The notes beneath the pieces were generated by a model. That model was not told the DNA's origin. It did not search any database and saw only the letters and a program-made list of their open reading frames with translations. 64,000 nt of DNA from assembly GCA_964500675.1 (NCBI GenBank), contig CAZCNY010000006.1:186001-250000 (forward strand), in the 5' to 3' direction. The translations under genes were made by a program, and so were the position numbers. The DNA is from CAMLJR01 sp964500675. GTDB taxonomy: Bacteria > Pseudomonadota > Gammaproteobacteria > Pseudomonadales > CAMLJR01. This document shows, piece after piece, positions 36,251-44,773 of this stretch. Numbering within the stretch: position 1 is the stretch's first letter; each line of letters begins with the position of its first letter.

Positions 36251-37594
36251 ATGTCGAAACTCAAACTATTTCCATTCCTGTGTGCGCTCGCCGCAGCGCT
36301 GACCCCGCTCGCATCCCACGCCCTGCCGTCATTTTCGCGTCAGACTGGACAGGAATGCGCAGCCTGCCATATCGGCGGCTTCGGGCCGCAACTCACCGCC
36401 TATGGCATCCAATTTAAATTGGGTGGCTACACCGCGAGCGATGGTCAGAGCGGGCATGTTCCGCTATCGGCGATGGCGGTCGGTTCGTGGACGCATACAA
36501 AAGAAAATCAAACCGGACCCGCGGGACCGAACGATGGCACCAACAACAATTGGTCGCTGCAAGAGGCTTCGTTATTTGTTGCCGGTGCCATCAGCGAACA
36601 TATCGGCAGCTTCGTGCAAAGCACCTGGTCCGACATCGACAAGAAGAACACGCTGGATAACGCCGATGTACGCTACGCCACGCAGTTGCCGTTATTCGGC
36701 GCCGACTCGATCGTCGGTATTTCCATCAACAACAACCCCACCGTGCAAGATGCGTTTAATAGCGTGCCGGCGTGGCGCTTTCCTTACATGGCCTCCGAAC
36801 TCGTTCCCGAAGCGGCCACATCGACATTGCTAGAGGGCGGGCTTGAACACCAGGTGATCGGCGCCTCTGCGTACACGTATTGGAACAATGCAATTTATGC
36901 CGAAATCGGCGCGTACCGTTCACTCTCGCGCTCGGCGCTGGAAAAATTAAATATCGGCGACGATGCGGGTGGGCTCGCGCGCACCGCGCCGTATTTACGC
37001 GTCGCGTATTTTAAAAATAACAACACGTCGGCCTACTCGATCGGCGTGGTCGGTTTGGATGCCGCACTCAAGCTCGATCGTCAAAGCGGTCCGACCGATA
37101 AATACCGCGACATCGGCATCGATGGCTCGTATCAATATCTCGGCAATCGCGAACACATCGTCGCGCTCAACGGCAGCTACATTCACGAACATCGCGACCT
37201 CAATGCCAGTTTCGCGAATGGCGATGCCGCAGATAACAGCGGCAATGTCAATTCACTGAATTTAAGCGCGTCGTATTACTATCAGCAAAGTTACGGTTTG
37301 ACGCTCGCCTACTTCGCCACCAACGGCAGTCGCGACAGCGGGCTTTACGCATTCGGCGATGCCGATACGGGCAGCAATAACGGCAAACCCGACACCGCTG
37401 GCACGATGATTCAAGCCGACTGGACGCCATTCGGCAAAGAGGATTCGTGGCAGGCGCCGAACGTGAACCTGCGCGTCGGCGTGCAATACGTGGCGTATTC
37501 GAAATTCAACGGCGCTGTGCACAACTACGACGGTTATGGCCGCGCGGCGAGCGACAATAACACGCTGTATTTCTTCACATGGCTCGCATTTTAA
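36251..37594 (+). CDS. Cyc2-like fused monoheme cytochrome / outer-membrane beta-barrel
   Basis: 447 residues. Signal peptide 1-24 (ending ASHA). One heme site CAACH at 36-40 lies in LPSFSRQTGQECAACHIGG, followed by PQLTAYGIQFKLGGYT, the P-x-L ... G-x-x-F-K-x-x-G-Y pattern of Cyc2-type fusions. Residues about 75-447 alternate as beta strands with Gly/Asn/Tyr-rich turns and end in aromatic FFTWLAF, typical of an outer-membrane barrel. Cyc2 proteins pass electrons across the outer membrane; some oxidise Fe(II), many homologues are untested. A c-type cytochrome gene follows and an FNR box precedes. Donor or acceptor is unknown. Confidence 0.75.
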   Translation: MSKLKLFPFLCALAAALTPLASHALPSFSRQTGQECAACHIGGFGPQLTAYGIQFKLGGYTASDGQSGHVPLSAMAVGSWTHTKENQTGPAGPNDGTNNNWSLQEASLFVAGAISEHIGSFVQSTWSDIDKKNTLDNADVRYATQLPLFGADSIVGISINNNPTVQDAFNSVPAWRFPYMASELVPEAATSTLLEGGLEHQVIGASAYTYWNNAIYAEIGAYRSLSRSALEKLNIGDDAGGLARTAPYLRVAYFKNNNTSAYSIGVVGLDAALKLDRQSGPTDKYRDIGIDGSYQYLGNREHIVALNGSYIHEHRDLNASFANGDAADNSGNVNSLNLSASYYYQQSYGLTLAYFATNGSRDSGLYAFGDADTGSNNGKPDTAGTMIQADWTPFGKEDSWQAPNVNLRVGVQYVAYSKFNGAVHNYDGYGRAASDNNTLYFFTWLAF

Positions 37595-37605
37595 GGAACG
37601 TTGTC

Positions 37606-37989
37606 ATGCAGATGCGCAATGCGCTCGTCGCAATAGCTATAGCAAGCGCTCTTTACGCACAGGTTGCCGCCGCGGGGGGCGATATCAACAATGGCGCCGA
37701 TGTTTTCAATGCGCAATGCTCGATTTGTCACAGCATGAAAGCGGGGAAAAATAAATTAGGCCCATCGTTAGCCGGTATTCTCGAAACACCCGCCGGCGCA
37801 GTGGCGAATTATGCGTTCTCGACCGCAATGAAAAACAGTCATGTCACGTGGAATAAGGAAACACTGAATACGTTCTTGACCAATCCAGGCGCGATGATTC
37901 CGGGCAACAAGATGCCGTATCCAGGGCTCGCCGATGAACAATCGCGTAAGGATTTAATTGCGTACTTGCGCGCGCCGCCCAAAAAATAA
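37606..37989 (+). CDS. Periplasmic class I c-type cytochrome
   Basis: 127 residues from the ATG at 37606 (AAGGAA at 37594-37599); an earlier in-frame ATG at 37579 lies inside the preceding gene. A signal peptide ends near YAQVAAAGG. Heme attachment is CSICH in FNAQCSICHSMKAG, LGPSLAGI follows, and the sixth ligand is Met in GNKMPYPGL. It starts 11 bp after the Cyc2-like gene, so the two are co-expressed; the obvious role is to carry electrons between the barrel-bound heme and the inner membrane. Confidence 0.92.
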   Translation: MQMRNALVAIAIASALYAQVAAAGGDINNGADVFNAQCSICHSMKAGKNKLGPSLAGILETPAGAVANYAFSTAMKNSHVTWNKETLNTFLTNPGAMIPGNKMPYPGLADEQSRKDLIAYLRAPPKK

Positions 37990-37993
37990 TTTT

Positions 37994-38386
37994 TCAATTG
38001 CCGATGCGCACAACCTGCACGTCCGGGTCGCGGCTAGCGCCTGCCGCGTGCAGGCGCCTTAAATAATCATCCCAATTCTCTTTTTGATTTTTGCAAAGCT
38101 CGTACAAATATTCCCACGAATACAACCCTGTATCGTGACCGTCGCTAAACACCAATTGCACGGCGTAATTGCCGACCGGTTTGATATCGGTGATCGCCAC
38201 GTTGACCTTGCCAACCTGCAACGTCTCTTGCCCGGGACCGTGGCCGCGCACTTCCGCGGAGGGCGAATACACGCGCAAATATTCGCAGCTCAAGGTGTAT
38301 TGCTCGCCGCTCATATAACGTAAATCGAGCGTGCGCGATTGGCGGTGCAATTCGAGACCGGTGAGTGCGGGCGCTTTGCAATTCAT
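37994..38386 (-). CDS. DUF971 protein (gamma-butyrobetaine hydroxylase N-terminal-like)
   Basis: 130 residues with LRYMSGEQYTLSCEYLRVYS, VNVAITDIKPVGNYAVQLVF and GHDTGLYSWEYLYEL, the DUF971 pattern. The domain resembles the small N-terminal zinc-binding part of gamma-butyrobetaine hydroxylase but stands alone; it has been linked to iron-sulphur cluster handling in other systems. Its place after hslU is conserved in Pseudomonas-like genomes. Convergent with the cytochrome gene (4 bp apart). Confidence 0.88.
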   Translation of the reverse strand: MNCKAPALTGLELHRQSRTLDLRYMSGEQYTLSCEYLRVYSPSAEVRGHGPGQETLQVGKVNVAITDIKPVGNYAVQLVFSDGHDTGLYSWEYLYELCKNQKENWDDYLRRLHAAGASRDPDVQVVRIGN

Positions 38387-38410
38387 TTTGTTACCTGTGA
38401 TTTTATCGTG

Positions 38411-38911
38411 TTATTTGTGACCGGCATGATCGGAGCGCTTCATCCTCACGCAACGACCGATTTTATCGAGCGGCGGCAATTGCGCGAATTGTTGCGCGAT
38501 AGCTTCGAGATTTTCTCGCACATCGGGCGGAAATGGCGTCGAACGCCGCGTGCTCAGATCGACATTGAGATCGATCTCCTCCCAAATCGCAGCGCGATAA
38601 CCGCGATCGACATTGAAGATTTCGTGCGCGATATGCACGCCCTTTTCGCTCACCGCCAGCAGGCGCGATTCCACTTCGATATGATCGTCAAGCATCAACT
38701 CGCGCTCGTAAACCATATGACCTTCTACGATATTTTTACCGAGGTTACGCTCGCGAATATAGGCGCTGCCGAGACCGATCGCGTCGCTGAACACCCAATG
38801 CGCATCGAACACCAGCAGGCTGTAATAGCGCGCGCTCATATGGCCGTTGGCGTCGATCCACGCGGGCGGCACCACGGTTTTAAATTCGCGAAATGGTACG
38901 GGGATAGTCAT
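38411..38911 (-). CDS. Thioesterase family protein (4HBT hotdog fold)
   Basis: 166 residues from the ATG at 38911; a longer frame to 38950 runs into the hslU end. VPPAWIDANGHMSARYYSLLVFD is the 4-hydroxybenzoyl-CoA thioesterase-type active-site segment (Asp-x-x-x-His region), followed by MVYERELMLDDHIEVESRL. It probably hydrolyses an acyl-CoA in the cytoplasm. Same strand as hslU and DUF971; a REP-like element separates it from hslU. Confidence 0.83.
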   Translation of the reverse strand: MTIPVPFREFKTVVPPAWIDANGHMSARYYSLLVFDAHWVFSDAIGLGSAYIRERNLGKNIVEGHMVYERELMLDDHIEVESRLLAVSEKGVHIAHEIFNVDRGYRAAIWEEIDLNVDLSTRRSTPFPPDVRENLEAIAQQFAQLPPLDKIGRCVRMKRSDHAGHK

Positions 38912-38918
38912 CTCTATC

Positions 38919-38947
38919 ACTCCCCTATCCCTGCGGGAGAGGGAACT
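38919..38947. repeat. REP-like palindromic element
   Basis: CTCCCCTATCCCTGCGGGAG followed by AGGGAA lies between the hslU stop and the thioesterase start and resembles the other CCCTCTC/GAGAGGG elements of the window. Confidence 0.5.
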
Positions 38948-40317
38948 CAAAGAATAAATCGGCTTAAATCTTCATCGCGCGCGAGCTCGCCGAGCTGCTT
39001 ATCGACATACGCGGCGTCGATGCACAGAGTTTTTTGTTCGACCTCGGTCGCCGTAAACGAAGCATCATCGAGCAGGCGTTCGAGCACGGTGTGCAAACGC
39101 CGCGCGCCGATATTTTCCGTGCGCTCGTTGACTTCCCACGCAATTTCCGCGAGACGGCGAATGCCATCTTGCGTAAATTGCAATTGCAAGCCTTCGGTCG
39201 CGAGCAATTCTTGATATTGCTCGGTGAGCGACACATCGGGCTCGGTCAAGATGCGCTCAAAATCCTCGGTCTTCAACGCATCGAGTTCGACGCGTATCGG
39301 CAGGCGGCCTTGCAATTCGGGAATCAAATCCGACGGCTTCGATAAATGAAACGCACCCGACGCGATGAACAGCATGTAATCGGTTTTGATAATGCCGTGC
39401 TTGGTGCTTACGGTGCAACCTTCGATCAACGGCAGCAGATCGCGCTGCACGCCTTCGCGCGAGACATCGGCTCCCGTCACTTCGCCGCGCCGGCACACTT
39501 TGTCGATTTCGTCGATAAAGACGATGCCGTTTTGTTCAGCGGCGGCAATCGCTCGCGCTTTTATATCGTCCTCGTTGACCAGTTTCGCCGCCTCTTCATC
39601 CTGCATTTTTTTGAGTGCGACTTTCACCGGCAATTTGCGTTTCTTTTTGCGATCGGCGCCGAGATTCGCGAACATACCCTGCAATTGGCTCGTCATCTCT
39701 TCCATGCCGGGCGGCGCCATGATTTCAACGCCGACGGGCACGGCGGCGATTTCGATTTCAATTTCCTTGTCATCGAGCTCGCCTTCGCGCAATTTTTTGC
39801 GAAACAGCTGACGCGTAGTGCTCTCCTCGGTTGTTGCGGTTTCGCCGCTAAAACCGAAACCTGAGCGCGGCGGCGGCAGCAGCGCATCGAGCACGCGATC
39901 TTCGGCGGAATCGATGGCGCGCTCGCGTACTTTTTCCATTTCGCGTTCGCGCTGCATTTTAATCGAGGCATCGACCAGATCGCGCACGATGGTTTCGACA
40001 TCGCGGCCGACATAACCGACTTCGGTAAATTTCGTCGCTTCGACTTTGATAAACGGCGCATCGGCCAATTTGGCGAGACGGCGCGCGATTTCGGTTTTAC
40101 CGACGCCGGTCGGGCCGATCATCAAAATATTTTTCGGCGTGATTTCATCGCGCAGCCGCTCGCTCAGCTGCATGCGGCGCCAGCGATTGCGCAACGCTGT
40201 GGCGACGGCGCGCTTGGCATTGGCCTGACCGACGATGTGTTTGTCGAGCTCCGCGACAATTTCGCGCGGCGTCAAATCTTTGGATGCAGGTGCAGCCTGC
40301 GGTGAATCGATAGGCAT
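38947..40317 (-). CDS. hslU: ATP-dependent protease ATPase subunit HslU
   Basis: 456 residues from the ATG at 40317 (E. coli 443). Walker A GPTGVGKT at 68-75, Walker B VFIDEIDK, the inserted I-domain around residues 110-240, and the C-terminal sensor-2 region with the extreme end LSRFIL that activates HslV. It unfolds proteins for the HslV peptidase in the cytoplasm. Its ATG follows the hslV stop by one base, so the two are translationally coupled. Confidence 0.97.
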   Translation of the reverse strand: MPIDSPQAAPASKDLTPREIVAELDKHIVGQANAKRAVATALRNRWRRMQLSERLRDEITPKNILMIGPTGVGKTEIARRLAKLADAPFIKVEATKFTEVGYVGRDVETIVRDLVDASIKMQREREMEKVRERAIDSAEDRVLDALLPPPRSGFGFSGETATTEESTTRQLFRKKLREGELDDKEIEIEIAAVPVGVEIMAPPGMEEMTSQLQGMFANLGADRKKKRKLPVKVALKKMQDEEAAKLVNEDDIKARAIAAAEQNGIVFIDEIDKVCRRGEVTGADVSREGVQRDLLPLIEGCTVSTKHGIIKTDYMLFIASGAFHLSKPSDLIPELQGRLPIRVELDALKTEDFERILTEPDVSLTEQYQELLATEGLQLQFTQDGIRRLAEIAWEVNERTENIGARRLHTVLERLLDDASFTATEVEQKTLCIDAAYVDKQLGELARDEDLSRFIL

Positions 40318-40318
40318 A

Positions 40319-40858
40319 TCAAACGCACTCCAGTTCTTCAATCGTGCGATTGTGGTTGGTGTAAATACAAATATCGGCGGCGATGCCGAGACTGTTCTCG
40401 ACGATATCGCGGGCACCCAGTTCGGTGTTGTCGAGCAACGCGCGCGCCGCCGCCTGGGCATAAGGTCCGCCCGACCCGATCGCGATTAAATTATCCTCGG
40501 GTTCGATGACATCGCCGTTGCCCGTGATGATCAACGACGTCGATTTATCGGCTACGGCTAACAGCGCCTCTAAGCGGCGCAACGAGCGCTCCGTGCGCCA
40601 GGCTTTCGCGAGTTCGACGGCGGCGCGCGTCAAATGCCCCTGATGTTTTTCGAGCTGACCTTCGAACAATTCGAACAGCGTGAACGCATCGGCGGTACCG
40701 CCAGCAAAACCCGCGAGCACTCTGCCGTGGTGCAGGCGCCGCACTTTGCGCGCGTTGCCTTTCATGATGGTGTTACCCATTGAAACCTGACCGTCGCCGC
40801 CGATAACGACTTTATCTTGGCGGCGCACGGAGAGGATGGTGGTGCCGTGATACTGTTC
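40319..40858 (-). CDS. hslV: ATP-dependent protease peptidase subunit HslV
   Basis: 179 residues from a TTG at 40858, which has GGAGG seven bases upstream; an in-frame ATG at 40888 would place this ribosome site inside the coding region and is rejected. The N-terminus LEQYHGTTILSVRR implies removal of a six-residue propeptide to expose the catalytic Thr, unlike E. coli where Thr follows Met directly. GDGQVSMGNTIMKGNARKVR and GFAGGTADAFTLFELFE are family motifs. HslV forms the double-hexamer protease core. Confidence 0.95.
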   Translation of the reverse strand, partial: EQYHGTTILSVRRQDKVVIGGDGQVSMGNTIMKGNARKVRRLHHGRVLAGFAGGTADAFTLFELFEGQLEKHQGHLTRAAVELAKAWRTERSLRRLEALLAVADKSTSLIITGNGDVIEPEDNLIAIGSGGPYAQAAARALLDNTELGARDIVENSLGIAADICIYTNHNRTIEELECV

Positions 40859-41021
40859 CAAAATGCAACCTCCGCTGGGGGACGGCACTGAGCCGCCATG
40901 GGGACAGTTTCAGATGGGGGCGTGCGCCGCGATTTCAATCGCACATCGCGGGGACGCATTGCATGCGATCCCCGGATCACACGCAACATTGGGCGCATGC
41001 AATACGCCCTGCGACACCGCC

Positions 41022-41717
41022 CTAACCTTGCTTTTGACGCAAGAGAAGCGATTCGATGCCTGCGGCCTTCAATTGCTCGCGCGCTTTGGATAATTGTTCG
41101 CGCGAGGTAAATGGCCCGGCCTGCACGCGATACCACGTATCGGTGTTGGCGGTCACCTCTTCGACCTTGGCATCGAGCCCGAGCGCCTTGAGCTGCGCGC
41201 GGCGACGATCGGCCTCCTGCTCGGAACGAAACGAGCCCGCCTGCAAAAATAATTGCTCAGCTTCAGCGGGCGCGCTGTTTTGTTGCTGCCCTATCGCCGT
41301 TTTTGGTTTCTCGGCGGTTTTAATCGCCTCGCGATCGTTGGGCACGATCACTTCGCGCTCGGGTAACAGCGTGTAGAAATCGAACTTGGTCACCGTTTTA
41401 GTCGTGTCGGGTTTTGCGTTTTTATCATCCGGCGCTGTCGCGGGTTTATCCGCCGTTTTTTGTTCGCCAGCGGGTTTGGCACTAGATCCCAGATTTTTAT
41501 TTTCAGAAGTTTTTGCCACCGCAACAGCCGTCGTTGCCGGCGCTGGCGTCTGCGCCAAACGCACCAGAAAGCTGACAAAAATACCGAACGCAGTACCGAC
41601 AACAATCCACAACCACCACGGAATTTGCACGCGCGCGGGTGACGCGCCGCTGCGTTTATTATTTTTTTTCGGCGCTTCGCGATGTTGACGGCGCGGATTG
41701 TATTGCGGACTCGGCAT
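41022..41717 (-). CDS. SPOR domain membrane protein (FtsN-like)
   Basis: 231 residues: basic cytoplasmic N-terminus, one membrane helix at about 33-55 (WWLWIVVGTAFGIFVSFLV), a Lys/Ala/Thr-rich periplasmic linker, and a C-terminal SPOR domain from about 152 (LQAGSFRSEQEADRRRAQL ... VQAGPFTSREQLSKARE). SPOR domains bind denuded septal peptidoglycan. The architecture and the place between argS and hslV match the FtsN-like division protein of Pseudomonas, but sequence outside SPOR is too variable to prove it is FtsN. 33 bp follow argS. Confidence 0.88.
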   Translation of the reverse strand: MPSPQYNPRRQHREAPKKNNKRSGASPARVQIPWWLWIVVGTAFGIFVSFLVRLAQTPAPATTAVAVAKTSENKNLGSSAKPAGEQKTADKPATAPDDKNAKPDTTKTVTKFDFYTLLPEREVIVPNDREAIKTAEKPKTAIGQQQNSAPAEAEQLFLQAGSFRSEQEADRRRAQLKALGLDAKVEEVTANTDTWYRVQAGPFTSREQLSKAREQLKAAGIESLLLRQKQG

Positions 41718-41750
41718 GAAGAGCTTTCCTTTACATTTTGGTCGGTGCGC

Positions 41751-43451
41751 TCACATTTCTTCTGGAGAAGAAACGCCGAGCAAATCGAGGCCATTGCGCA
41801 ACACTTGCCGCGTCGCTGCGGCGAGCGTCAAGCGCGCATCGCGCACGCTGGCAGCGTCGACGATAAATTGCTGCGCGTGATACCAGCCGTGCAGCGCCGC
41901 CGCGACATCGCGCAAATATTGCGCGATCAAATGCGGTTCGAGATTTTTCGCTGCGGTCGCGACGCTTTCGGGAAAGCGTGCCAGCAAATTCAACAAAGCA
42001 CTTTCGTGTTCGCTGTCGAGTTTATCGAGATGCGCGCGGCCGTTCGTTTCGTTCCACGCCAGATTTTTTTCCTGCGCCTGTTTCAGCACGCTGCACACGC
42101 GCGCATGCGCGTATTGAATGTAATACACGGGATTGTCGTTGGTCTGCGCGCGCGCGAGATCGATATCGAACGTCAATTGCGAATCGGCGCGGCGCGCGGC
42201 GAGGAAGTAACGCGTGGCATCGCAGCCGACTTCATCGATCAAATCGCGCAGCGTCACATAGCTGCCCGCGCGCTTGGAGATTTTCACCTCTTCGCCGCCG
42301 CGCATGACGGTGACCATCTGGTGCAGCACGTAATCGGGCCAGCCTTGCGGAATGCCGATATTTAACGCCTGCAAACCGGCGCGCACACGCGTGATCGTGC
42401 TGTGATGATCGGCGCCCTGCTCGTTGATCACGCGCTCGAAACCGCGCAGCCATTTCATCACGTGGTAGGCGACATCCGGCAAAAAATACGTGTACGTGCC
42501 GTCTTGTTTGCGCATCACGCGATCTTTATCGTCGCCGAATGCCGTGGTTTTCAACCACAGCGCACCGCCGTCTTCGTAGGTATAACCGCTCGCGATCAAG
42601 CGCTGCACAGCTTCTTCAACTTTGCCTTCGCTGTACAGCGACGATTCGAGATAGTACACATCGAAATGCACGCCGAACGCGCGCAAATCCAAATCCTGTT
42701 CGCGACGCAAGTACGCCACCGCGAAACGGCGAATCGCATCGAGGTCGTCGGGATCGCCGGCACCGGCGACATGCTGATCGTCGGCGTCGACGATTTCGCG
42801 CGCCATGTACGCCGCGGCGACGTCGCGAATGTAATCGCCGCGATAACCGTCCGCGGGCCAGCCGAGATCGCTCGGGCCGAGACCTTTGCAGCGCGCCTGC
42901 ACCGACAGCGCGAGGTTGTTGATCTGCGCGCCGGCGTCGTTGTAATAGAACTCGCGCGTGACATCCCAGCCCGTCGCTTCGAGCAGACGGCACAGACAAT
43001 CGCCAACCGCAGCGCCGCGGCCGTGTCCGACATGCAACGGGCCGGTGGGATTCGCGGAGACAAACTCAACTTGCACCTTGCGCTTGGCGCCGCTGTCATT
43101 GCGACCAAACTCGGCCCCTGCGTTCAAAATATCGAGCACCACGGCTGTCTGCGCGGCGCCCGACAGGAAAAAATTAATGAAGCCGGGACCGGCAATTTCG
43201 ACTTTGCTGACGCGCGTCGACGCAGGCAGCGCTTGCACGATGGCCTCGGCCAACTGCCGCGGCGGGCGCTGCGCTGCCTTAGCGAGCGCAAGTGCGATAT
43301 TGCTGGCGAAATCGCCGTGGGCTTTATCCTTCGTGCTCTCGACCTGTATGGCAGGCACGGCAAACGCCGGCAACACTCCAGTCGATTGCAAATGGGCGAG
43401 TGCTTGGCCGATCAACTCGGCGACATGGTTTTTCGGGGGCGGTAGGGTCAT
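41751..43451 (-). CDS. argS: Arginyl-tRNA synthetase
   Basis: 566 residues, class I synthetase. The N-terminal additional domain (about 1-110) is followed by the HIGH-type motif LHVGHGRGA at 139-147 in FVSANPTGPLHVGHGRG; the KMSK loop is replaced by KISKRAGSYVTL, and the C-terminal DALR anticodon-binding domain is complete. It charges tRNA-Arg. The neighbours priA and the SPOR gene are on the same strand, with a penicillin-binding protein gene inserted between priA and argS. Confidence 0.97.
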   Translation of the reverse strand: MTLPPPKNHVAELIGQALAHLQSTGVLPAFAVPAIQVESTKDKAHGDFASNIALALAKAAQRPPRQLAEAIVQALPASTRVSKVEIAGPGFINFFLSGAAQTAVVLDILNAGAEFGRNDSGAKRKVQVEFVSANPTGPLHVGHGRGAAVGDCLCRLLEATGWDVTREFYYNDAGAQINNLALSVQARCKGLGPSDLGWPADGYRGDYIRDVAAAYMAREIVDADDQHVAGAGDPDDLDAIRRFAVAYLRREQDLDLRAFGVHFDVYYLESSLYSEGKVEEAVQRLIASGYTYEDGGALWLKTTAFGDDKDRVMRKQDGTYTYFLPDVAYHVMKWLRGFERVINEQGADHHSTITRVRAGLQALNIGIPQGWPDYVLHQMVTVMRGGEEVKISKRAGSYVTLRDLIDEVGCDATRYFLAARRADSQLTFDIDLARAQTNDNPVYYIQYAHARVCSVLKQAQEKNLAWNETNGRAHLDKLDSEHESALLNLLARFPESVATAAKNLEPHLIAQYLRDVAAALHGWYHAQQFIVDAASVRDARLTLAAATRQVLRNGLDLLGVSSPEEM

Positions 43452-43601
43452 TGCGACGATGGGTGACTACGAAAGAAATGAATTGGGATTGGCGGCCGCC
43501 GCGGCGGTCGCGAAAGGGTGCCATTATCACGCTTTCCGTTCAGGACTACAAAGAGGCAGGTCTACAAAAGACAGCGTCGGTGCAAATACGGTACCGGCCT
43601 G

Positions 43602-43630
43602 AAAAACAAAAGCCCATCGCCAGGATGGGC
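43602..43630 (-). terminator. Intrinsic terminator downstream of the penicillin-binding protein gene
   Basis: On the minus strand GCCCATC / GATGGGC (7 bp, loop of five) is followed by TTTTGTTTTTC. It lies 29 bp past the stop of the S11 peptidase gene and upstream of argS, so argS needs its own promoter in the 43452-43600 gap, where none is obvious. Confidence 0.85.
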
Positions 43631-43658
43631 CTTGTGAGCGTCGCGTCTGCGGTGAGCG

Positions 43659-44522
43659 TTACAACGAAGTCGAATCAAAATCGCGTATCGGCGCTACGGC
43701 GACGCTTTCAGCGTGGGATTTACGCGCCTGCTGGAACGCCAAATTAAACATCTGCCGCGCGTTGTCCCAGCGCTTGCGCGCATTGAGCATCACGATCATC
43801 ACGCGCACATGGTTGCGCTCGGTTATCGCCACCAGACACGGGCCAGCTTTGAAGGTGAAACCCGTCTTCACGCCTTTGGCACCATCGAATTTACCGAGCA
43901 GTGCATTGGTGCTATGAAAGTGGAATTTGCGGCGACCATCGACCGTGCGAATGGTCATTTCGGATTTATCGACAAGCCGGCTGAATGTGCGATTTTTCAT
44001 CGCCAGCTCGGCCAGCTGCGCAACATCGTGCGCGCTGCTGTAATGGCCGTCGGCGTCAAAACCGCAGGCGTTGACGAAATGGGTGTCGTGCAGGCCGAGC
44101 TGCACCGCGCGCTCGTTCATCTTCTCGACGAACTTCTCCTCGCTACCCGAGTGCCATTCGGCCAGCGCGCGGCAGGCGTCGTTCGCGGAATGAATCAGCG
44201 TCGCCGCGAGCAGATCGGCCAGCCGCAGGCGGTCGCCCGTGTGCAGGCCGATCTTGGTTGGATGCGCAGAAGCGGCTTCATGGCTCACCGTGACGATGGC
44301 GTCGGGCTGGTATTTATCGAGAATTAGCAGCGCGGTCATGATCTTAGTGAGGCTGGCCTGGGGCAGGCGCTCGTGCGCGTTCTGCTCCCACACCTCGCGC
44401 CCCTGAATTTTGACGAGACCAGCCGTCACATCGGGGTGATATTCGGCCTCGGCGGAAGCGTTGGCAAACGGGAGCAGCGCGCACAAGAGAACCGCGCTAC
44501 AGCGAAGGATTAGCTGTTTCAT
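43659..44522 (-). CDS. D-alanyl-D-alanine carboxypeptidase/endopeptidase (S11, PBP7-like)
   Basis: 287 residues from the ATG at 44522. Signal peptide 1-25 (LLCALLPFANASA). The serine active-site triad motifs are SLTK (57-60), SAN (112-114) and KTG (219-221). The length lacks the extra C-terminal beta domain and amphipathic anchor of PBP5/6, as in PBP7, so a soluble periplasmic DD-endopeptidase or carboxypeptidase trimming peptidoglycan is likely. It is not part of the conserved priA-argS order elsewhere and is followed by a terminator. Confidence 0.87.
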   Translation of the reverse strand: MKQLILRCSAVLLCALLPFANASAEAEYHPDVTAGLVKIQGREVWEQNAHERLPQASLTKIMTALLILDKYQPDAIVTVSHEAASAHPTKIGLHTGDRLRLADLLAATLIHSANDACRALAEWHSGSEEKFVEKMNERAVQLGLHDTHFVNACGFDADGHYSSAHDVAQLAELAMKNRTFSRLVDKSEMTIRTVDGRRKFHFHSTNALLGKFDGAKGVKTGFTFKAGPCLVAITERNHVRVMIVMLNARKRWDNARQMFNLAFQQARKSHAESVAVAPIRDFDSTSL

Positions 44523-44773
44523 CGACTGCACTTCACCCAACACAATGACAGTCTGTTGTTATCGTTCCAACAGTTACTGCGATAAGACTTAAGTTTCGGC
44601 ATCAAGCCCCTAACATTTCAGATGTTTTTTCAATGAGACGCAAGTTTTAAAACAAAAAATTTGTGGCCGATACCGTCGATGCCGGGCAATGGAATCCAAA
44701 TTTGAACTCAGTCTCGAAGTTGCTGCGAACAAGCCGTTATGAAAACGTGAGAAATCGCGTACCGCCAGCCTCT

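Noticed and set aside
36251..37594. Calling the Cyc2-like protein an iron oxidase
   Set aside because: The architecture matches, but homologues are widespread in organisms not known to oxidise iron, and no rusticyanin, cbb3 or other iron-oxidation genes are nearby.
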